27,780 nucleotides of DNA, from the NCBI GenBank assembly GCA_002495225.1, contig DAEF01000010.1:1-27780 (forward strand). The letters are read 5' to 3'. Under the pieces are notes generated by a model, which saw only the letters and a list, made by a program, of their open reading frames with translations, ran no database searches and was not told the DNA's origin. Position numbers and translations under genes: made by a program. This DNA is from Methanoregulaceae archaeon UBA288 (GTDB lineage Archaea > Halobacteriota > Methanomicrobia > Methanomicrobiales > Methanospirillaceae). Every line of letters begins with the position of its first letter. Position 1 is the first letter of the stretch. This document shows positions 22,787 to 27,780 of this stretch, one piece after another.

Positions 22787-22802
22787 GGGGGTTCGCACCC
22801 CC
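22787..22802. other. GC hairpin in a non-coding gap
   Basis: GGGGGT-TCGC-ACCCCC forms a 6-bp stem. The gap 22720-23173 (about 450 bp) holds this hairpin, the minus-strand PPOX promoter at its left end and the AT-rich operon promoter at its right end. I see no gene in it. Confidence 0.35.
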
Positions 22803-23082
22803 CCGCGAGACCGGGCCCTGCATCCGGCGCCGTCGACCGGTCCTGGCCGACCCCCGCTCTGCAATCTGCACCCGGGCCATGGTGAAACCGTCTCGAGCTA
22901 CCCCGCTGCCCAGGACGAGCCGGGGTCCCCCGGGCCGCGCGTTCGCATGCGCTCCCTCGAAACCGTCGACGGCTCTCCTCACGCGGCCGGAAGGAACGCC
23001 TCCCCGGTCCGGCCCGCACGGTCCGTATCACCGTGGGGGATGGCGGCACCGGCCCGGTTCGTCCTGCAACGGGATCGAGTTT

Positions 23083-23155
23083 CTGAAAGTTAATATGGTT
23101 AATTTAACTAATTGGAATTTGCAAGGGTTTTTTCATCTCCGGGACCATTACTATT
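23083..23155 (+). promoter_or_regulatory. AT-rich promoter with inverted repeats, MoxR operon
   Basis: A sharp AT-rich island in GC-rich DNA. AGTTAA (23088-23093) and TTAACT (23104-23109) are inverted arms, and nested within them GTTAA-T-TTAAC (23098-23108) is a perfect palindrome. A T6 run (23128-23133) and ATTACTATTC (23146-23155) follow before the ATG at 23174. TATA element plus a possible operator is the simplest reading. Confidence 0.5.
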
Positions 23156-23173
23156 CTGAGGGCTTCAGACTGT

Positions 23174-24211
23174 ATGATCCGCAGTAACTTCGCGTTCTGC
23201 CTGCCGGCCGGCAGATGTCGTCACCTCGCGCTGCTCGTACTCGTGGCGCTCCTTGGAGCCGCGCTCATCGTCACAGCCACCTCCGCCGCCGATGTCGGGG
23301 GTGAGACGATCCCCGGCACCAAGCACGTCCATATCCGGGTCGCAAACGAGGACGGCGCACGGTTCGACCTGTTCGGCAACGAGACCTACTATATCAAGTT
23401 CGACGGGGGCGGCCTCAACGCCCTCCATATCACGACCAACCCGCTCGAGCCCTTCGGCCAGGTGACGAAGACCGCTGCCGGCAACGGCACCTTCTATATC
23501 GCCGACTCGGGCGGGCGGGGCTTCTTCGACGACCTCGTTCTCCTCGTCGCGGTCCGCGAACCGCTCCCTGACGACTTCGCGGTCCACCTCCGCTCGAGCG
23601 GCTACACCTGGCCGCCCACGACGGAGCTCAACCGTCCGCCCGAGCTCTCGGCGCTCACCTATCACGAGCCCGGGCTCGACGAGACCTTCGACCGGAGCGA
23701 CTTCCGGTACGCCCCCCAGTCCTGGAAGCCCTCGGGGACGGACAACTACCCGGTGATGGAGGGCGTGGACCCCTCCTCCGGGACCGCCTTCCGCTTCCTC
23801 TTCGTCGACCTGAACGTCGGGGCGCTCGGCCTTAACAGCGACAAGCCCGGCCTGAAGTTCAACGGCACGGCGCGGGTCGAGTACACCCTCGCGAACACCT
23901 CGTCGCCTGCCTCGTTCAACATCTACGGCTGGAACAACCAGTCCAACCAGGGCCAGGGGATCTCCTGGACCAACCGCGTCTCGGGCACGGGGAGCAACGG
24001 GTATATCGTGATGGACGGGCCGGACGCCGGGGCCGGTGCGGGGAGCTCGGAGTTCGGCGGCGCTGCCACGGCCGCCCCGGCCGGGACGGCGGAGCCCGTG
24101 CCGACGCCGACCCCCACCGTGGGCGTGATCGACCAGCTCGTCGCGGCCGTGAACGCGTTCCTGCAGTCGCTCGGCCTGGCCGGCGGCGGGCACGTGCCGG
24201 GAGAGGACTGA
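23174..24211 (+). CDS. Secreted or cell-surface protein, head of the MoxR operon
   Basis: This 345-residue protein has a signal sequence: basic N-terminus, hydrophobic core LALLVLVALLGAALIV (about 18-33), and an Ala-rich end (SAADV) near 40. The mature part is beta-rich with many Gly, Asn and Thr residues, possible N-glycosylation sites (NGT, NET), and a PVPTPTPTV linker near 310 leading to a hydrophobic C-terminal helix (VIDQLVAAVNAFLQSLG). I do not recognise the domain. Its stop overlaps the MoxR start (TGATG), so it is translationally coupled and is likely the client or partner of that chaperone set. GAGG lies 12 nt before the ATG. Confidence 0.75.
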   Translation: MIRSNFAFCLPAGRCRHLALLVLVALLGAALIVTATSAADVGGETIPGTKHVHIRVANEDGARFDLFGNETYYIKFDGGGLNALHITTNPLEPFGQVTKTAAGNGTFYIADSGGRGFFDDLVLLVAVREPLPDDFAVHLRSSGYTWPPTTELNRPPELSALTYHEPGLDETFDRSDFRYAPQSWKPSGTDNYPVMEGVDPSSGTAFRFLFVDLNVGALGLNSDKPGLKFNGTARVEYTLANTSSPASFNIYGWNNQSNQGQGISWTNRVSGTGSNGYIVMDGPDAGAGAGSSEFGGAATAAPAGTAEPVPTPTPTVGVIDQLVAAVNAFLQSLGLAGGGHVPGED

Positions 24212-25191
24212 TGGCTCCTATGGCCGGCCCCCCCGGGGTCGACGCGAGCCGCGACCTGCTCCTCCAGATACGGGACGAGGTCCGGCGGACCGTCGTGGGC
24301 CAGGGCGAGGTCGTCGACGACCTCCTCTGCGCGCTCGCCGCCGGCGGCCACGTCCTCCTCGAAGGCGTCCCCGGCATCGCCAAGACCCTCCTGATCCGGA
24401 CCCTCGCGGCCACGCTCGACGCCTCGTTCGTCCGCCTCCAGTTCACGCCCGACCTGCTCCCGGCCGACATCATCGGCACGCGCATCTACCGCCAGCACGA
24501 CGGCTCCTTCGCGACCATGAAGGGGCCGATCTTCCACCAGGTCGTCCTGGCCGACGAGATCAACCGCGCCCCGCCCAAGGTCCAGTCGGCCCTCCTGGAG
24601 GCGATGCAGGAGCGGCAGGTCACGATCCAGGGCGAGACCCACGCCCTGCCCGACCCGTTCTTCGTCCTCGCGACGCAGAACCCGATCGAGTCCGAGGGGA
24701 CCTACTCCCTGCCCGAGGCCCAGGTGGACCGGTTCATGGTGAAACTGGTGATGACCTACCCCGCGCTCGACGAGGAGGTCGCGATCCTGGACCGGTTCGC
24801 CGAGGGCGGGGCGATCGAGCCCCGGCGGGTCGCGTCGGCCCGGTCCATCGCGGGGCTCCGCGAGGTGGTGCGGGGGGTCCGGGCCGAGCCGGCGGTCAAG
24901 CAGTACGCGGCCGCGCTCGTGGACGCCACGCGCCGGCCCGCACGCTACGGCCTGGACCTCGAGGACGCGATCGCGTACGGCGGGTCCCCGCGAGCGACCA
25001 TCGGCCTCGTCCTGATGGCCAAGGCGCACGCGGTCCTGGAGGGGCGGGGGTACGTGGTCCCGCACGACCTCAAGGCCGTCGCGCCGGCCGTGCTCCGCCA
25101 CCGAATCATCCGGACCATCGACGCCGAGGCGGACGGGATCTCGACCGAGAGCATGATCGCGGCGATCGCGGACCGGGTCCCGGTCCCGTGA
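24211..25191 (+). CDS. MoxR-family AAA+ ATPase
   Basis: The 326-residue protein has Walker A EGVPGIAKT (K58), Walker B VVLADEINRAPP (D115, E116), the sensor-1 Asn in LATQNP, and the lid domain (APAVLRHRIIRTIDAEADG at the end). MoxR ATPases act as chaperones with VWA proteins, helping mature or insert metal sites in partner proteins. Here it stands before DUF58 and VWA genes, the classic arrangement. The ATG overlaps the previous stop; a second ATG three codons on is possible. Confidence 0.96.
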   Translation: MAPMAGPPGVDASRDLLLQIRDEVRRTVVGQGEVVDDLLCALAAGGHVLLEGVPGIAKTLLIRTLAATLDASFVRLQFTPDLLPADIIGTRIYRQHDGSFATMKGPIFHQVVLADEINRAPPKVQSALLEAMQERQVTIQGETHALPDPFFVLATQNPIESEGTYSLPEAQVDRFMVKLVMTYPALDEEVAILDRFAEGGAIEPRRVASARSIAGLREVVRGVRAEPAVKQYAAALVDATRRPARYGLDLEDAIAYGGSPRATIGLVLMAKAHAVLEGRGYVVPHDLKAVAPAVLRHRIIRTIDAEADGISTESMIAAIADRVPVP

Positions 25192-25198
25192 GGGCGAC

Positions 25199-26074
25199 GT
25201 GATAGAGGAACGGGCTGACCTGCTCCGCCGCGTCCGGCGGGTCCGCCTCGCCACGCAAATCCGCGTCCGGGGCACGATCACGGGCCAGCACCGCTCGATC
25301 TTCCGCGGGAGCGGGCTCGAGCTCGCCGACCTCCGGGAGTACCAGCCGGGCGACGATCTCCGGGCGATCGACTGGAAGGTCACGGCCCGGTGCGCCCGCC
25401 CGTACGTCCGCGAGTTCGCCGAGGACCGCGAGCAGACCTTCTACCTGGTCGTCGACCGGTCGGGCTCGACCGGCTTCGGGGCCGGACGGGCGAAGGCGGA
25501 ACGGATCGCCGAGCTGGCCGCGAGCCTGCTCGTCTCGGCCATCGACGCCCGCGAGCGGGTCGGCCTCTGCCTCTTCTCGGACCGGATCGACCGGTTCGTC
25601 CCGGCCCGCGGCGGGAGGGCGCAGCTCGGCCGGATCCTGGCGGCCCTCGCCGACCCGTCCCCGGCCTCGGGCCGGACCGACCTCGCGGGCGTGCTCCACG
25701 CCCTGACCCGGCGCCTGCCCCGGCGGTGCACGGTACTCCTGCTCTCGGACCTCCTCGACGACGCCGGGTACGACGAGCCCCTCCAGCGGCTCGCCCACCG
25801 CCACGAGGTCGTCGCGGTCCGGGTCGCGGACCCCCGCGAGCGGGCCCTCCCTGACGTCGGGCTCGTCCGGGCCGAGGACGCGGAGACGGGCGAGCAGGTC
25901 TGGGTCGACACGAGCGACCCGGCCGTCCGCGCCCGGTTCGCCGAGGTGACGGCCGGAGCCGAGGCGGCGACGGACCGCGCCCTCCGACGCGCCGGCGTCC
26001 GGGCCGTTTCGTGCACGACCGACGAGCCCCTCGAGCGGGCGGCCGCGCGGCTCTTCGCGCGGGGAGGGGGCTGA
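25199..26074 (+). CDS. DUF58 domain protein with a VWA-like fold
   Basis: This 291-residue protein has the DUF58 signature, FRGSGLELADLREYQPGDDLRAIDWK (about 36-60), then YLVVDRSGS (D86, S88, S90), which resembles a VWA MIDAS. It is a cytoplasmic partner of MoxR in most operons. The GTG start follows GTGAGGGCGAC, a good ribosome site, and lies 7 nt after the MoxR stop. The next gene overlaps its stop (TGATG). Confidence 0.94.
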   Translation: MIEERADLLRRVRRVRLATQIRVRGTITGQHRSIFRGSGLELADLREYQPGDDLRAIDWKVTARCARPYVREFAEDREQTFYLVVDRSGSTGFGAGRAKAERIAELAASLLVSAIDARERVGLCLFSDRIDRFVPARGGRAQLGRILAALADPSPASGRTDLAGVLHALTRRLPRRCTVLLLSDLLDDAGYDEPLQRLAHRHEVVAVRVADPRERALPDVGLVRAEDAETGEQVWVDTSDPAVRARFAEVTAGAEAATDRALRRAGVRAVSCTTDEPLERAAARLFARGGG

Positions 26075-27024
26075 TGCCGGGCTTCGCCCACCCCCTCTGG
26101 CTCCTCGGCCTGTTCGCGGTCCCCCTCCTCGCCTGGCTCCGGCACCGCGCCCTTGCGAAGCGCAAGGCCGCCGCGATCGAGTTCTCGCACGTCGCGTTCC
26201 TGAAGGCCGCGACCGAGGGGAAGCGGGACCCCTGGCGGCCCCGCCTGATCGCGCTCTGCAGCCTCCTGGTCCTCTCGCTCGTCCTGGTCGGGCTCGCGGA
26301 CCCCCACCTTCCCCTCGAGACCACCCGCGAGGGGGTCAGCGTGGTCCTGGTCCTGGACAACTCGGGGTCCATGGCCGCCACCGACTACGCCCCGACCCGG
26401 CTCGACGCGGCCAAGCAGTCGGCCGCCGTGCTGATCGGCGCGCTCGACGAGCGGGACTACGTCGGGGTCGTGACCTTCGAGGAGGGCGCGTCCAGCGCCG
26501 CGTACCTCTCGCCGGACCGCGAGCGGGTGATCGCGAAGGTCGCCGCCATCGAAGAGCGGACCGGCCGGACCGCGCTCGGCGACGGCCTGGCCCTCGGGAT
26601 CGACATGGCCGACGCGATCCCGAACCGGAAGAAGGTCGTGGTCCTCCTCTCGGACGGCGTCTCGAACGCGGGCGTGATCGCCCCCACGGACGCGGCCCGG
26701 TTCGCGGTCGAGCACCAGGTCCAGGTCTTCACGGTCGGGCTCGGGTCGGCGAGCCCGGTCCTGATCGGGTACAGCCCGTTCGGCGTGGCCGAGTACGCGA
26801 CCCTCGACGAGGCCACCCTCCAGGCGATCGCCGGGTCGACCGGCGGGCAGTACTTCCGGTCCGTGGACCCGGCGACCCTGCAGGAGATCTACGCGCGCCT
26901 CCCCTCCGCGATCGCCCGCGTCCCCGAGGAGACGAGCGTCCAGGGCCTCCTCTTCGCGCTGGCGATCCCGGTGGTCCTGCTCGAGTTCTGGCTCCGGTAC
27001 GGCAGAGGGAGGGTCCTGCCATGA
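26074..27024 (+). CDS. Membrane-anchored von Willebrand factor A domain protein (BatA/BatB-like)
   Basis: This 316-residue protein has two N-terminal transmembrane helices (about 8-22 and 57-75), a VWA domain (about 87-285) with the MIDAS motif VLDNSGSM (D95, S97, S99), and a C-terminal helix (LLFALAIPVVLLEFWL, about 295-312). This is the plan of aerotolerance-type BatA/BatB proteins, which present the VWA domain on the membrane. GGGGAGGGGG precedes the ATG. The next gene overlaps by 4 bp (ATGA). Confidence 0.94.
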   Translation: MPGFAHPLWLLGLFAVPLLAWLRHRALAKRKAAAIEFSHVAFLKAATEGKRDPWRPRLIALCSLLVLSLVLVGLADPHLPLETTREGVSVVLVLDNSGSMAATDYAPTRLDAAKQSAAVLIGALDERDYVGVVTFEEGASSAAYLSPDRERVIAKVAAIEERTGRTALGDGLALGIDMADAIPNRKKVVVLLSDGVSNAGVIAPTDAARFAVEHQVQVFTVGLGSASPVLIGYSPFGVAEYATLDEATLQAIAGSTGGQYFRSVDPATLQEIYARLPSAIARVPEETSVQGLLFALAIPVVLLEFWLRYGRGRVLP

Positions 27025-27780
27025 CCTTCCGGGCCCCCGTCCTCCTCCTTCTCCTCATCCTGGCGCTGGTCGGCCCGGCCGCGGCCGGCGTGGTCCTCTC
27101 GAGCGCGGTCCAGGAGGTCGCGGTCCCGGCCCCGGAGGGGGGCGCCCTCGCCGTCGTGGTCGAGAACACCTACCCCGGCGCCGTCACGGGGACCATGGTC
27201 CGGGTCTCCACGGTCGATTCCGGCGACGGGTCCGCACCGGAGATCACGGTCCAGTCGGCCCTGCTGACCCTCCCGGCCGGCCTCCGGCAGACCCGGATCG
27301 CGCTCCCCCCCGCCCCCGCCGGGAGCACGGAGCGGGTGGACCTCCGGTTCGAGTACACGGACGCGGGCCTGGACCGCGCGGCCGTGCTGCCGGGAATCCT
27401 GGTCCGGTTCGAAAACGGGACGCCGCCGGCCCCGGCGAGCCGACCGATCACGAGCACGGACGCCCCCGGGCCGCACGTGGTCGAGACGGGCGGCGCGGTC
27501 CAGGGGCCGATCACGGTCGACGAGGCCCTGCAGCGGGCGCAGGCGACCCCGGCCTTGTCCGGCACGCCCGGCCTCGCGCCCACGGCGGCCATGACGCCGT
27601 CGCCGGCCGTGCTGCGCCAGGTCAACGAGACCCCCCTCCTCCTCGAGGCCAACCGGACGCTGACCGGGGCGGGGTTCGTCCCGGCCTCCTCCTCGGTCGT
27701 ACCGGTCTCGCCGGAGACGGTCCACCTCTCGGCCGGGTACGCCCGGCCCGACGGCCGCACGGCCTCGCTCGAGGCGGTCG
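27021..27780 (+). CDS. Signal-peptide protein of the MoxR operon, 3' end cut off
   Basis: The frame is open from this ATG to the window end, 253 codons without a stop, and is not closed here. It starts with MTFRAPVLLLLLILALVGPAAAG, a signal peptide with a likely cleavage site near residue 23. The rest is beta-rich and rich in Pro, Thr and Ala, with possible glycosylation sites (NGT, NET, NRT), as in an exported or surface protein. In position it matches BatD-like or other beta-rich exported partners that follow VWA genes in MoxR operons, but the family cannot be set from the N-terminal third. GGAGGG lies 8 nt before the ATG, which overlaps the VWA stop. Confidence 0.8.
   Translation, partial: MTFRAPVLLLLLILALVGPAAAGVVLSSAVQEVAVPAPEGGALAVVVENTYPGAVTGTMVRVSTVDSGDGSAPEITVQSALLTLPAGLRQTRIALPPAPAGSTERVDLRFEYTDAGLDRAAVLPGILVRFENGTPPAPASRPITSTDAPGPHVVETGGAVQGPITVDEALQRAQATPALSGTPGLAPTAAMTPSPAVLRQVNETPLLLEANRTLTGAGFVPASSSVVPVSPETVHLSAGYARPDGRTASLEAV

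Noticed and set aside
22786..22804. T-arm-like hairpin suggesting a tRNA
   Set aside because: The loop TTCGCAC lacks the conserved Ade at position 58, and no acceptor, D or anticodon arm can be drawn around it.
1..27780. CRISPR arrays, insertion sequences, attachment sites or a replication origin
   Set aside because: No regularly spaced repeats, transposase or integrase motifs, or origin-like repeat clusters were seen by eye.

Overview
This is a GC-rich archaeal window, about two thirds G+C or more by eye, with strong preference for G/C-ending codons. It most likely comes from a methanogen of the Methanomicrobiales type. Supporting signs are an archaeal-type RNase J, a radical SAM/SPASM enzyme of a kind known from methanogens, a histidine-kinase-like protein of the Methanomicrobiales pattern, a MoxR/DUF58/VWA operon with secreted partners, and TATA or T-rich boxes 20-30 nt before start codons, as in leaderless archaeal messages. 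No 16S rRNA or methanogenesis gene is present, so the taxon is inferred. There is no IS element, CRISPR array, tRNA or rRNA that I can support.

Layout. At the left edge (minus strand) lies a cut-off rubredoxin-like or Cys-rich small ORF beside a SPASM radical SAM enzyme. Next (1440-5487) is a divergent partner-switching module: a STAS antagonist and a metallo-beta-lactamase protein with a degenerate histidine-kinase-like tail on the minus strand, and a membrane PP2C/SpoIIE phosphatase with an RsbW-like ATPase on the plus strand. From 5745 to 11561 there are two GNAT acetyltransferases, a membrane-anchored protein, an aldo/keto reductase, a PAS kinase-like protein lacking its phospho-acceptor His, a UspA-UspA-GNAT fusion and a TIM-barrel protein. 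A large UvrD-type helicase fused to an Fe-S PD-(D/E)XK nuclease fills 11615-14650.

From 14950 to 19436 the minus strand carries a broken methyltransferase, two overlapping hypothetical genes, a DUF4325-like STAS-fold protein, a zinc-ribbon protein, a cupin and a heme catalase. The cupin and the catalase each end in a hairpin plus T7 terminator. A plus-strand QueG-like two-cluster Fe-S protein follows, then RNase J (minus) with a 550-bp upstream gap rich in stem-loops, then a PPOX flavin protein (minus). The right end is a tightly overlapping plus-strand operon: secreted protein, MoxR ATPase, DUF58, VWA, and a signal-peptide protein that runs off the window. An AT-rich promoter with inverted repeats precedes it.

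Functional reading. The window mixes signalling (partner switching, two kinase-like proteins without a phospho-acceptor His), stress and oxygen response (catalase, cupin, UspA fusion, rubredoxin-like ORF, PPOX protein), nucleic-acid processing (RNase J, helicase-nuclease) and a cell-envelope chaperone operon (MoxR group). The most novel points are the MBL/kinase-like fusion inside a partner-switching locus of an organism that should lack sigma factors, the radical SAM/Cys-ORF pair, the structured upstream region of RNase J and the methyltransferase pseudogene with an internal deletion.
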